A stretch of 37,289 nt of DNA, taken from NCBI RefSeq assembly GCF_001425265.1, contig NZ_LMEC01000020.1, positions 436,009 through 473,297 of the forward strand, given 5' to 3'. The notes under the pieces are model-generated. The model was not told where the DNA came from and did not search any database. It was given only the letters and a program-made list of their open reading frames with translations. This DNA comes from Massilia sp. Root418 (GTDB taxonomy: Bacteria; Pseudomonadota; Gammaproteobacteria; Burkholderiales; Burkholderiaceae_D). Position numbers and translations under genes: made by a program. Shown here one piece after another: positions 23,687 through 31,431 of the stretch (positions are counted from its first letter, which is position 1; every line of letters begins with the position of its first letter).

Positions 23687-23908
23687 TTAGCCGCCGGACG
23701 GCGGCACCAGGCCGGTCAGCAGCCAGACCCGGCTGGCTTCCTGGAAGGCCGCCCGGTGCGCCGGATCCGCAGCCAGCCATGCAGCCAGCCCGGCGGGCGC
23801 CGCCGCCGGTGCGCCGTCCTGCTGCGCCGCCAGGTCGCTTTCATGCTGGCGCAGCAGCCAGTCCATTGCGGTCTGCCAGTGCTGGTCAGCGGGGTTGGTT
23901 GCATCCAT
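23687..23908 (-). CDS. Minimal FecR-like protein: sigma-binding domain (DUF4880) only
   Basis: This 73-residue protein resembles the cytoplasmic N-terminal domain of FecR/PupR anti-sigma factors (DWLLRQHESD, AWLAADPAHRAAFQEASRVW). Full FecR proteins run to about 300 residues with one membrane helix and a periplasmic sensor; here the frame stops cleanly after PPSGG, and the 100 or so bases that follow hold Fur boxes instead of more coding sequence. It lies 92 nt downstream of the sigma gene on the same strand. Such a free domain could modulate the sigma factor without a membrane signal, as the cytoplasmic part of some FecR proteins does. The ribosome site is weak. It may be a functional mini-regulator or the relic of a deleted fecR. 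Confidence 0.78.
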   Translation of the reverse strand: MDATNPADQHWQTAMDWLLRQHESDLAAQQDGAPAAAPAGLAAWLAADPAHRAAFQEASRVWLLTGLVPPSGG

Positions 23909-23958
23909 GGTCGGGGTCTCACTCTGCGAAAGCGTGCCGGGGCCGGCAAATCCCGCAG

Positions 23959-23967
23959 ATTATAGCA
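23959..23967 (-). promoter_or_regulatory. Extended -10 promoter for the mini-FecR gene
   Basis: On the minus strand the bases read TGCTATAAT, an extended -10 element with a perfect TATAAT, about 50 nt upstream of the ATG at 23908. No good -35 is visible. It lies within an inverted repeat (23960-23965 with 23973-23978) flanked by GC arms (23940-23946 with 23979-23985), which could be an operator or hairpin. It would uncouple this gene from the sigma factor. Confidence 0.5.
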
Positions 23968-24000
23968 ACAGACTATAACCGGCCCGCTATCAAGTCCCAC

Positions 24001-24501
24001 TCAGGTCCGCAGGGCGTCGCGGCAGCACTGCATGGCGTCGCGTATCATGAAATTGACCAGGGTGGTCGAGATGCCCAGCTGCTCGGCCACCTCGCGCTGG
24101 GTCTTGCCGCCCAAGCGGTGCAGCTCGAAAGCGGCGCGCGTGCGCTCCGGCAGCGTGGCCAGCGCACGCGCCACCAGCACCAGCTGCTGGGTGTGGATCG
24201 CGTGCGCTTCCGGCGAGGCCGCGTTCGAGCCGACGTTCAAGCCCTCCTCCTCGCAGGAAAACACCTGCGCCTCGAAGCTGCTGCGGCGGTAGCGGTCGAT
24301 CGCCAGGTTGCGCACCAGTTGATACAGATAGGGCAGCGTGTTCTTCACATGCAGCTCCTCTATTCCGTCCGCCAGTTTCAGAAACGCGTCCTGCACCACG
24401 TCCTCGGCGCGCTGGCGGCAACCGAGAATGCGGGCGGCGGCGTCGCGAAGCTGAGGGCGGGAAGCAATAAATTGTTGACGAATTTCGATACCAGTTGTCA
24501 T
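24001..24501 (-). CDS. PvdS-like extracytoplasmic iron-starvation sigma factor
   Basis: This 166-residue ECF sigma factor has region 2 (GCRQRAEDVVQDAFLKL, YLYQLVRNLAIDRYR) and region 4 (LPERTRAAFELHRL, TQREVAEQLGISTTLVNFM). The central EEEGLNV, ASPEA and TLVNFMIRDA are close to PvdS of Pseudomonas, so it belongs to the iron-starvation group that switches on siderophore synthesis. I place the start at 24501. The longer frame would begin with the ATG at 24558, inside the Fur box, and would add 19 residues absent from the family. Fur should repress it in iron-rich cells; its targets probably include the promoter before mbtH. Confidence 0.92.
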   Translation of the reverse strand: MTTGIEIRQQFIASRPQLRDAAARILGCRQRAEDVVQDAFLKLADGIEELHVKNTLPYLYQLVRNLAIDRYRRSSFEAQVFSCEEEGLNVGSNAASPEAHAIHTQQLVLVARALATLPERTRAAFELHRLGGKTQREVAEQLGISTTLVNFMIRDAMQCCRDALRT

Positions 24502-24540
24502 TGAGAAAATGCAGTCAGGGGTTGGGGGAGCGAACTGTTG

Positions 24541-24559
24541 AATGAGAACTATTCTCATT
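24541..24559. promoter_or_regulatory. Fur box of the sigma-factor gene
   Basis: AATGAGAACTATTCTCATT has perfect 8-bp arms around a 3-bp centre, the strongest Fur box in the window. It ends 40 nt upstream of the ATG at 24501 and covers the alternative ATG at 24558. Confidence 0.85.
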
Positions 24560-24653
24560 CAATGATGATGGAGCAATCTGTCGTTTTTTGCAATCAAACT
24601 GTTAAATTTCTTGTATCGTGCGCGACTATTTAAAAAAGGTTGGCCAGTCCGCC

Positions 24654-24682
24654 TTGAAATATTGGTCAGGCCAAAGTAGAAT
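24654..24682 (+). promoter_or_regulatory. Sigma-70 promoter with operator palindrome in its spacer
   Basis: TTGAAA (24654-24659), a 17-base spacer and TAGAAT (24677-24682) make a good sigma-70 promoter. The spacer contains TTGGTCAGGCCAA (24662-24674), a near-palindrome. Related half-sites lie at 24640-24645 (TTGGCC) and 24689-24694 (GACCAA). This layout suits repression, possibly by a GntR-type regulator, of the PEP-CTERM and pectinase genes downstream. Confidence 0.55.
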
Positions 24683-24845
24683 CAGTTAGACCAAAAGTGC
24701 AATTTGAACGATCTCCCGCAGAGACCTCGGCACGCCCTTTCCCCGCCCTCGTCAAAACGGCACCGGACACGCGAGGTGTCCCCCACAGCGTGCCGGCACG
24801 CCCGGCTGCTGCTCTTCACAGCTGTCCCACAATCCAGGAGCACAC

Positions 24846-25463
24846 ATGAAAAAAACAACATGGGAGACACTGGCGCGCGCAGCCTTTGCTGCAAGCGCCA
24901 TCACCGCCGCCATGGCCGTTCCGGCCGCGGCGCACGCCACCGTCCTGCCGCTGCAGAACGCCGTCATCACCGCCAGCTACAACGGCGCGGGCGCCGCCAT
25001 GCTGGGGCTGGACGACGGCTACGCCGGCTCGCCGGGCGGCAACCGCAGTGCGCTCGATCCGCTTGGCGTCTACGCCGAATTCCTCAGCACCGACTTCAAT
25101 TTCGCCTTCGACTTCGGCGCCGACGGCACCCTCGCCATCTACAACAACAGCGGCGCCCCGCTCGACCCGGGCGCCTACAGCTTCCGCTTCGACTTCAGCA
25201 GCACCCTGGCCGCGCCCATCACCGCCTTCAGGCTGCTGGACGGCAGCGCGGTAAGCGGCCTGCCCGTGTTCTCCATCCTGGACGGCGGCACCGCGCTCGG
25301 GCTGAACCTGGGTGCGCTGGCGTGGAACGGCGACTTCACGCCCGTCACCGCCAGCATAGAAACGGCCGGCGCGGCAGCCGTGCCGGAACCGGGCAGCATG
25401 TCCATCCTGCTGGCCGGCGCGGGGGCCATCGCGCTGCTACGGCGCAGGCGCGCGCCCGGCTAA
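24846..25463 (+). CDS. PEP-CTERM sorting domain protein
   Basis: This 205-residue exported protein has an N-terminal signal (about residues 1-30, ending near AAAHA) and a C-terminal sorting signal: VPEPGS, a hydrophobic helix, then RRRR. PEP-CTERM proteins are processed by exosortase and usually end up at the surface or in exopolysaccharide. The middle is rich in Gly, Ala, Asp and Asn with beta-type patterning and no fold I recognise. CAGGAGCACAC precedes the ATG, and the same 11 bases precede the pectinase gene. The function is unknown; its position suggests co-expression with pectin degradation. Confidence 0.9.
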   Translation: MKKTTWETLARAAFAASAITAAMAVPAAAHATVLPLQNAVITASYNGAGAAMLGLDDGYAGSPGGNRSALDPLGVYAEFLSTDFNFAFDFGADGTLAIYNNSGAPLDPGAYSFRFDFSSTLAAPITAFRLLDGSAVSGLPVFSILDGGTALGLNLGALAWNGDFTPVTASIETAGAAAVPEPGSMSILLAGAGAIALLRRRRAPG

Positions 25464-25538
25464 GCACTGCTAAGCACTGCCAGGCAAGCACATTAAAGCA
25501 CCCCTATAAATATATCGATTCCTGACACAGGAGCACAC
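25464..25538 (+). promoter_or_regulatory. Short spacer with AAGCAC repeats and a TATAAA box before the pectinase gene
   Basis: The spacer holds four AAGCAC-like repeats (two within the tandem TAAGCACTGC, then CAAGCAC and AAAGCAC), followed by TATAAA at 25505-25510 and CAGGAGCACAC at the start codon. A weak separate promoter is possible. No terminator hairpin is visible, so read-through from the PEP-CTERM gene is likely. Confidence 0.35.
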
Positions 25539-28500
25539 ATGAGACACCTTCGTTTCAAGGCTGCGCTATGCCTTGGGATGCTGCTCGCCGTTACGGCGCC
25601 GCCATTCCTCAATGCCGCAGCCATCGACCCCGCCCGACAGGCCGCACCAGCCGACGGCTGGGCGGGCCAGGCCGGCGGCACCGCCGGCGGTTCCGCCGCC
25701 ATCAGCAGCTACATCTACACGGTGAACAACCGCGCGCAACTGCTCGCCGCCCTCAACAACGGCGGCAACAATCCCAAGATCATCAAGCTGGTTGGCACGG
25801 TGGACATGAGCGAGGGCATCCCCTACGCCAACACCGGCGACCAGGCCGCGCGCGGCCTGATCCGCATGAAGCCCAACACCACGCTGATCGGCGACGGCGC
25901 CGGGGCCGGCATCGTCAATGGCCACATCCAGGTCACCAACATCAGCCAGGTCATCATCCGCAACCTGAAGATCGTGGCGCCGTGCGACGTGGGCCCCATC
26001 TGGGACCCGACCGACGGCGCAACCGGCAACTGGAATTCGGCCTATGACGCGATTGCCGTTTCCGGCGCCGACCACGTGTGGGTGGACCATGTAACCTTCA
26101 CCGACGTGCCCGTGACCGACAACCTGCTGCCCATCGAGAACGGCAAGATCAAGCAGTGCCACGACGGCGCGCTGGACATCACCAACGCCTCCGACTACGT
26201 CACCGCCTCCTACAACGTCTTCACGCAGCACCACAAGACCAACCTGGTGGGCTCCAGCGACAGCGCCTCGGCCGACGAGGGCAAGCTGCGCGTCACCTTC
26301 AGCAACAACGTCTTCCGCGACGTCACCAGCCGCTCGCCGCGCGTGCGCTACGGCCAGGTCCACCTGTTCAACAACTACTTCGTGGGCAGCAAATCGGAAG
26401 CCATCTACGGCTACGACTACAGCGTGGGGGCCGGCTACAACGCCAAGATCCTTTCCAACGCCAACGTGTTCGAGATCGCCGGCACCAGCAACTGCGGCGA
26501 GATCGTGAAGAACCCCGGCGGCACGCCCACCGGCGCCTTCAAGGACACAGGCTCCCTGCACAACGGCGCGCCGCTGGCCGGCTGCACGGTTGCCGCCACC
26601 GCCGCCTGGACCCCGCCCTACGCCTTCAGCCCGCGCCCTGTCGCGCTGGTGAAAGCCAACGCGCTGGCGCAGGCCGGCGGCGGCAAGCTCACCACCGCCA
26701 TCACCGGCACCGGCGACGTGTCGGTCGATCCCGGCCTGACGCTGACCTGCCCGGCCACCGGCCTGTACTTCTGCGACGATTTCCAGAACGGCAGCAGCGC
26801 CAACTGGGACCTGCTGCCGCTGGCCGGCCCGAACGGCAGCTTCTCCGTCAAGGCCGAAACCGTGGGCGGCACCAACAAGGTGATGCAGTACACGGCCGCC
26901 AGCACCGGCGGCGTGCTGGCCCTGCTCAAGTCCAGCGCCATGGCGGCCGTGCCGTCCGGCGACTACTTCGTCGAAGCGCGCATCAAGCCGCTCACCAACG
27001 GCACCACCGGCAACAAGCAGCTCTACCTCATCACGCGCTACGTGAACGCCACCAACTGGTATGGCGGCGGCCTGAACGTGCAAAGCTCCACCGCCAGCAC
27101 CCAGGTGGAAATCGCCAAGATGCTGAACAACTCCCTGAGCCGGCCCAAGCAGGTGAAAAAGCCCATCAACATGGACGCGCAGTTCTACACCGTGCGCTTT
27201 GAAATGATCGGCAGCACCCTCACCATCTACCTGGACGGCGAATCGCTGGGCAGCATCACCGACACCGCCTTCAGCGCGCGCGGCCTGGTGGGCCTGTACA
27301 CGGCCAACAAATCCTTCCAGATCGACGATGTGCGCATCGGCGACCCGGCGCTGAAACCGGCCCAGCTCACCCTGAACCCGTCCGGCACCACCTACGCCGC
27401 CGAAGCGGGCGACGCGCCGCTGCAAATTGCCGTCACCGCCGTCAAGGCCGACGGCACGGCCGACGAGTATAGCGCCAGCTCCAGCAATCCGGCCGTGGTG
27501 GCCGTGGGCGTGAACGGCGGCACGCTGACCATCACCCCGGTTGGCGCCGGCACGGCCAACATCACCGTCACCAGCGATTCCGACCCCACGCTCAAGCGCG
27601 GCATCGCCGCCACCATTGCCGCCCAGTTCGTGCAGCCGACCCAGACCTACGGCCTGGCCGGCGTGGCCAGCCCCGCCGCGCAGCAGGAAGGCGTGAACGT
27701 GGACGCCGCCCTGCAGCTGACCTTCGACAGCCCGCCCACGCTGGGCACCGGCGGCACCATCCGCATCTTCCGCAAGGTGGACGACGCGCTGGTGGACGTG
27801 GTGAAGATCAGCGGCGAGACCGAGGAAATCGGCTACGCCGGCCAGGCCGCCATCCGCAAGGTGAACAGCACGCCCGTCACCATCAGCGGCAACACACTCA
27901 CCGTGCGCCCGCACAGCAACCGCCTGGCCTACGGCACCGAGTACTACGCGGCCATTTCCAACGGCACCGTGGTGGGCACGCTGGGCGGCATTCCCTTCGT
28001 CGGCATCGGCAAGCTGAGCGGCTGGAGTTTCGCCACCCGCTCCGGCCCGCCCGCCGCCTCCTCCACGCTGACCGTGGCCGCCGACGGCAGCGGCGACTTC
28101 AACACCGTGCAAGCCGCGCTGAACTTCGCCATGAAGGAGCTGCCCAAGGCCGCGCCGGTGACCATCAGCATCAGGAACGGCATCTACCAGGAGCTGCTCT
28201 ACCTGCGCAACAAGGACAACGTGACCCTGAAGGGCGAGAGCCGCGACGGCGTGGTGATCCAGTACACCAACCACGAAACGCTGAACAGCGGCTCCGGTGC
28301 CAGCCAGGCGCCGGGCGCCGCCACCGCGCCCTCCGGCGGCCGCTCGGTGATGCTGGTGGAAGCGTCCGACCTGCTGCGCCTGGACACGCTCACCCTGCGC
28401 AACAGCACGCTGCGCTCGTCCGCGATTTCAGGCCAGGCCGAAACCCTCTACTTCAACAACGACGCCGGCCGCCTCACCGCCGTCAACGCCGCCTTCCTGA

Positions 28501-29099
28501 GCGAACAGGACACGCTGCAGCTGAAAGGCTGGTCCTGGTTCTACCACACGCTGGTGGCCGGCAATGTGGACTTCATCTGGGGCGGCAGCCGCGCGGCGCT
28601 GTTTGAAGAGAGCGAAATCCGCTCCGTGGGCGACACCTCCAGTACCACCAGCGGCGGCTACGTGCTGCAGGCGCGCGTGCCCGCCGCCACCGACAAGGGC
28701 TTCGTGTTCCTGAACAGCAGCCTGACGCACGGCCCCGGCCCCGGCCCGCTGCACGGCGACGTGCCAAACGGCGCCACCTGGCTGGCGCGCAGCCCGGGCG
28801 GCACCGCCACCTGGGATAACATCGCCTTCATCAACTGCAAGATGGACAGCCACGTCGCCCCAGCCGGCTGGGCTGGCCAGGGCGTAAACGGCCAGCCCGC
28901 GCCCAACCCGGTCACGCCCACCGCCGTCAGCGGCTGGCGCGAGTTCGGCACCACCGACCTGGCGGGTAACCCGCTGAACCTGGCCACCCGCGTAGGCGGC
29001 TTCCAGCTCAGCGCAGGCGACGTGGCGGCAGGCTTCGCCACCCGCGCGCTGGTGTTCGGCGCCTTCAACAGCAACGCCGGCTGGGACCCGCAGCCGTAA
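25539..29099 (+). CDS. Secreted pectate lyase (PL1)-pectin methylesterase (CE8) fusion
   Basis: This 1186-residue multidomain enzyme attacks pectin. After a signal peptide (residues 1-28), residues 60-310 are a PL1 pectate lyase (HVWVDHVTF, NVFTQHHKTNLVG, and RSPRVR with the catalytic-type Arg). Residues 408-605 look like a concanavalin-type beta-sandwich, 608-695 a BIG2-like Ig domain and 701-834 a second Ig-like domain. Residues 843-1184 are a CE8 pectin methylesterase (QDTLQ near 990; GNVDFIWGG near 1008-1016 with the nucleophilic Asp). The esterase would demethylate pectin and the lyase cut the resulting polygalacturonate, so one chain does both steps. No anchoring or sorting signal is visible at the C-terminus, so it is probably released. 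Its ribosome site matches that of the PEP-CTERM gene. Confidence 0.92.
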   Translation: MRHLRFKAALCLGMLLAVTAPPFLNAAAIDPARQAAPADGWAGQAGGTAGGSAAISSYIYTVNNRAQLLAALNNGGNNPKIIKLVGTVDMSEGIPYANTGDQAARGLIRMKPNTTLIGDGAGAGIVNGHIQVTNISQVIIRNLKIVAPCDVGPIWDPTDGATGNWNSAYDAIAVSGADHVWVDHVTFTDVPVTDNLLPIENGKIKQCHDGALDITNASDYVTASYNVFTQHHKTNLVGSSDSASADEGKLRVTFSNNVFRDVTSRSPRVRYGQVHLFNNYFVGSKSEAIYGYDYSVGAGYNAKILSNANVFEIAGTSNCGEIVKNPGGTPTGAFKDTGSLHNGAPLAGCTVAATAAWTPPYAFSPRPVALVKANALAQAGGGKLTTAITGTGDVSVDPGLTLTCPATGLYFCDDFQNGSSANWDLLPLAGPNGSFSVKAETVGGTNKVMQYTAASTGGVLALLKSSAMAAVPSGDYFVEARIKPLTNGTTGNKQLYLITRYVNATNWYGGGLNVQSSTASTQVEIAKMLNNSLSRPKQVKKPINMDAQFYTVRFEMIGSTLTIYLDGESLGSITDTAFSARGLVGLYTANKSFQIDDVRIGDPALKPAQLTLNPSGTTYAAEAGDAPLQIAVTAVKADGTADEYSASSSNPAVVAVGVNGGTLTITPVGAGTANITVTSDSDPTLKRGIAATIAAQFVQPTQTYGLAGVASPAAQQEGVNVDAALQLTFDSPPTLGTGGTIRIFRKVDDALVDVVKISGETEEIGYAGQAAIRKVNSTPVTISGNTLTVRPHSNRLAYGTEYYAAISNGTVVGTLGGIPFVGIGKLSGWSFATRSGPPAASSTLTVAADGSGDFNTVQAALNFAMKELPKAAPVTISIRNGIYQELLYLRNKDNVTLKGESRDGVVIQYTNHETLNSGSGASQAPGAATAPSGGRSVMLVEASDLLRLDTLTLRNSTLRSSAISGQAETLYFNNDAGRLTAVNAAFLSEQDTLQLKGWSWFYHTLVAGNVDFIWGGSRAALFEESEIRSVGDTSSTTSGGYVLQARVPAATDKGFVFLNSSLTHGPGPGPLHGDVPNGATWLARSPGGTATWDNIAFINCKMDSHVAPAGWAGQGVNGQPAPNPVTPTAVSGWREFGTTDLAGNPLNLATRVGGFQLSAGDVAAGFATRALVFGAFNSNAGWDPQP

Positions 29100-29107
29100 G
29101 CAGTCCG

Positions 29108-29128
29108 GGGGCGGCCGCGCGCCGCCCC
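29108..29128 (+). terminator. Probable terminator after the pectinase gene
   Basis: An 8-bp stem GGGGCGGC/GCCGCCCC with a 5-nt loop begins 9 bases after the stop codon. Only TT follows before mixed sequence, so it is a weak intrinsic terminator. Confidence 0.55.
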
Positions 29129-29174
29129 TTCAATCACCGGCGTGAGCATTTCGGCGTTGCGACAAAAAGAATGT

Positions 29175-29226
29175 TGCCAATTTGGCAGGCTCGGATAATA
29201 ATTGCGCGGTTTGCAAAATCCGAGCC
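29175..29226 (+). promoter_or_regulatory. Two inverted repeats upstream of the TonB-dependent receptor
   Basis: TGCCAATTTGGCA (29175-29187) is a perfect 13-nt palindrome. Directly after it, GGCTCGGA (29188-29195) pairs with TCCGAGCC (29219-29226), which ends just before the ATG at 29233. The first looks like an operator. The second could fold in the leader and mask the start region, where no clear Shine-Dalgarno is seen. Confidence 0.45.
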
Positions 29227-29232
29227 CCCGAA

Positions 29233-31428
29233 ATGAATTTGCGCCTCACTCCCATCGCCCTGGCGGCCGCCCTGCTCGGAACGGCCTCCGCCTCCCTCGC
29301 ACAACAGCCAGTCCAGGCCAGGCCAGCCGCCAAGGAAGCTGCTAAAGAAGCTGCCAAGGAAGCCGCCCCGCCCATCACCAAGGTCGAAGTCAAGGGCAGC
29401 GCCGAGGAATACGATGCGCGCCGCGACGACACGGCCAGCAAGACCGTGATGAACCACGAAGAGATCATCAAGTACGGCGACACCAATGTGTTCGACGTGC
29501 TCAAACGCGCCCCCGGCGTGACGGTGATCGGCAACGCCATCCGCATGCGCGGCCTGGGCAACGGCTACACGCAGATCATGGTGAACGGCGAGCGCCCGCC
29601 GCCGGGCTTCACCATGGACACCCTGGCGCCGGACCAGATCGAGCGCATTGAAGTGGTGCGCGCCGCCACCGCCGAGCACTCCATGCAGGCCATTGCCGGC
29701 AGCATCAACATCGTCCTGAAAAAAGTGGTGTCCAAGCCGCAGCGCGACCTGCGCATCAACACCGCCCGCTCCGGGCAGCAGCGCAACCTGTTCATCAACG
29801 GCACCCTGGCCGACCGCGACGGCAGGCTGTCCTGGTATCTGAACGGCATGGCCACCCGCTTCCTCGGCAAGAACCCCAACCAGAGCACCGAGCAGTTCAC
29901 CGCGCCGTCCGGCCAGGTGCTGCAACTGCGCGAGAAGACCACCCGCCAGAGCAATGACTCCAGCTCGGTGGGCGTGTCGCCGCGCCTGAACTGGAAACTG
30001 GAAAACGACGACCAGCTCAATCTCAGCGCATACATCCAGTCGCAGCGCTATGGCTACGGCTCGGGCACGCTGACCGCCAACCGCATCGGCAGCTTCCCCC
30101 AGCCGGACTACGTGGACCGCCAGGCCGAAGGCAGCAACCGCTCCAGCTACGGCAACGTGGACGTGAACTGGGTGGCGAAAATCGCCGGCGGCAAGCTGGA
30201 CGCCAAGGCCAACATCGGCCGCGCCAACTCCGACGGTGCCAGCCGCTCCACCTCCTACACGGCGGACCGCAGGACCGTGCTGCTGCGCGAAGCCACCACC
30301 GAGTCGCAGTTCACGCATTCCGGCACCAGCGGGAAATACACGCGCACCCTGTTTGACGGCCACGCGCTGTCCACCGGCTGGGAAGCCAGCCGCCAGGGCT
30401 CGGACGACAGCAACCGCCGGGTGGAAGGCGTCATCGGCGTGGCGCCGGACCGCATCGACGAAGCCTTCAACCCGGTGGTGACCAAGGTTGCCGTGTACGC
30501 GCAGGACGAATGGAATCTCAGCAAGGACTGGTCGGTCTACCTGGGCGCGCGCTGGGAAACCATCAACACCGACAGTTCCGGCACCGGCCTGCGCACCACG
30601 GAATCGCGCAACCGCGTGCTCAGCCCCGTGGCGCAGACCCTCTATAAATTCCCGGACAAGAGCGGCCGCCAGCTGCGCCTGGCCCTCACGCGCACCTTCA
30701 AGGCGCCCAACACCGGACAGCTCAGCGCGCGCCGCTACGAGTCCGACCTGAACACCCGCTTCAACCCGGACTACAGCGGCAATCCCGATCTCAAGCCGGA
30801 ACTGGCCACCGGCGTGGACCTCACCTATGAGCACTTCTTCGCGCCCGGCGCCGTGTTCTCGGTCGCCACCTCGCAGCGCAAGATCTCGGACTATATCCGC
30901 AGCAAGCTCACCCAGGACGGGCGCGGCTATTGGCTGATCCAGCCCCTCAACGACGGCAACGCCACCGTGCGCTCGCTGGACGTGGAATTGAAGTTCCCAC
31001 TCAAGGCCATCATGCCGGACGCGCCGGGCTTCGACTTCCGCGCCAGCGCCAACCGCAACTGGTCGCGGGTCGACTCCGTGCCCGGCCCGGACAACCGGCT
31101 GGACCAGCAGATTCCGCTCAGCGTGGTGCTGGGCGCCGACTACCGCGAAGACAAGTACAGCGCCGGCGCCAGCCTGGCCTACCGCCAGGGCGGCCCGGTG
31201 CGCATCTCCGAGCAGCAGAGCAGCCGCCTGCAGGCGCGGCGCGAGCTGGAAGCTTATTTGCTGGTCAAGCTGCGCCCCGGCTACCAGCTGCGGCTGGCCG
31301 TCAGCAACGCGCTGGGCGAGGACAACGTGAACGACTCGCAGTACATGGACAGCAACGGCGGCAGCCGCACCTGGAGCCGCTCCCCAGGCTCGGCGCGCTT
31401 CCAGGCCAACCTGGAGATGAAGTTCTAA
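29233..31428 (+). CDS. TonB-dependent outer-membrane receptor
   Basis: This 731-residue receptor has a signal peptide (residues 1-25), a short linker with three KEAA repeats, a plug domain at about 55-165 (DVLKRAPGV, IRMRGLGNGYTQIMVNGERP, IERIEVVRAAT) and a beta-barrel ending in an aromatic residue (LEMKF). There is no N-terminal signalling extension, so it does not feed a FecR-type relay. I chose the ATG at 29233 because a signal peptide begins there; the open frame reaches back to a TTG at 29182. The substrate is unclear. No Fur box is near, and the neighbour is a pectinase, so uptake of pectin fragments is as plausible as siderophore uptake. Confidence 0.9.
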   Translation: MNLRLTPIALAAALLGTASASLAQQPVQARPAAKEAAKEAAKEAAPPITKVEVKGSAEEYDARRDDTASKTVMNHEEIIKYGDTNVFDVLKRAPGVTVIGNAIRMRGLGNGYTQIMVNGERPPPGFTMDTLAPDQIERIEVVRAATAEHSMQAIAGSINIVLKKVVSKPQRDLRINTARSGQQRNLFINGTLADRDGRLSWYLNGMATRFLGKNPNQSTEQFTAPSGQVLQLREKTTRQSNDSSSVGVSPRLNWKLENDDQLNLSAYIQSQRYGYGSGTLTANRIGSFPQPDYVDRQAEGSNRSSYGNVDVNWVAKIAGGKLDAKANIGRANSDGASRSTSYTADRRTVLLREATTESQFTHSGTSGKYTRTLFDGHALSTGWEASRQGSDDSNRRVEGVIGVAPDRIDEAFNPVVTKVAVYAQDEWNLSKDWSVYLGARWETINTDSSGTGLRTTESRNRVLSPVAQTLYKFPDKSGRQLRLALTRTFKAPNTGQLSARRYESDLNTRFNPDYSGNPDLKPELATGVDLTYEHFFAPGAVFSVATSQRKISDYIRSKLTQDGRGYWLIQPLNDGNATVRSLDVELKFPLKAIMPDAPGFDFRASANRNWSRVDSVPGPDNRLDQQIPLSVVLGADYREDKYSAGASLAYRQGGPVRISEQQSSRLQARRELEAYLLVKLRPGYQLRLAVSNALGEDNVNDSQYMDSNGGSRTWSRSPGSARFQANLEMKF

Positions 31429-31431
31429 ACC

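Larger units (their letters stand above)
24502..24845. other. Divergent intergenic region between the sigma factor and the PEP-CTERM gene
   Basis: These 344 bases separate the iron locus from the plant-polymer locus. They are AT-rich in the middle and hold the Fur box at 24541-24559 (leftward), a sigma-70 promoter with an operator-like palindrome at 24654-24682 (rightward) and a leader of about 155 nt before the ATG at 24846. I see no convincing gene inside. Confidence 0.7.

Noticed and set aside
23690..23705. A 7-bp GC hairpin at the 3' end of the mini-FecR gene as a terminator
   Set aside because: It lies within the coding sequence for PPSGG, before the stop, and no T-run follows.
24502..24558. 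Upstream extension of the sigma factor to the ATG at 24558
   Set aside because: That ATG is inside a near-perfect Fur box, and the 19 added residues are not part of the PvdS-like family.
25566..28274. A 902-codon open frame on the minus strand
   Set aside because: It is antisense to the pectinase, made of Gly, Ala, Val, His and Asp-rich low-complexity sequence, with no start signal or motif.
29233..31428. Calling the TonB-dependent receptor the siderophore receptor of the cluster
   Set aside because: There is no Fur box or signalling domain, and the pectinase lies between it and the iron genes. The cargo is left open.
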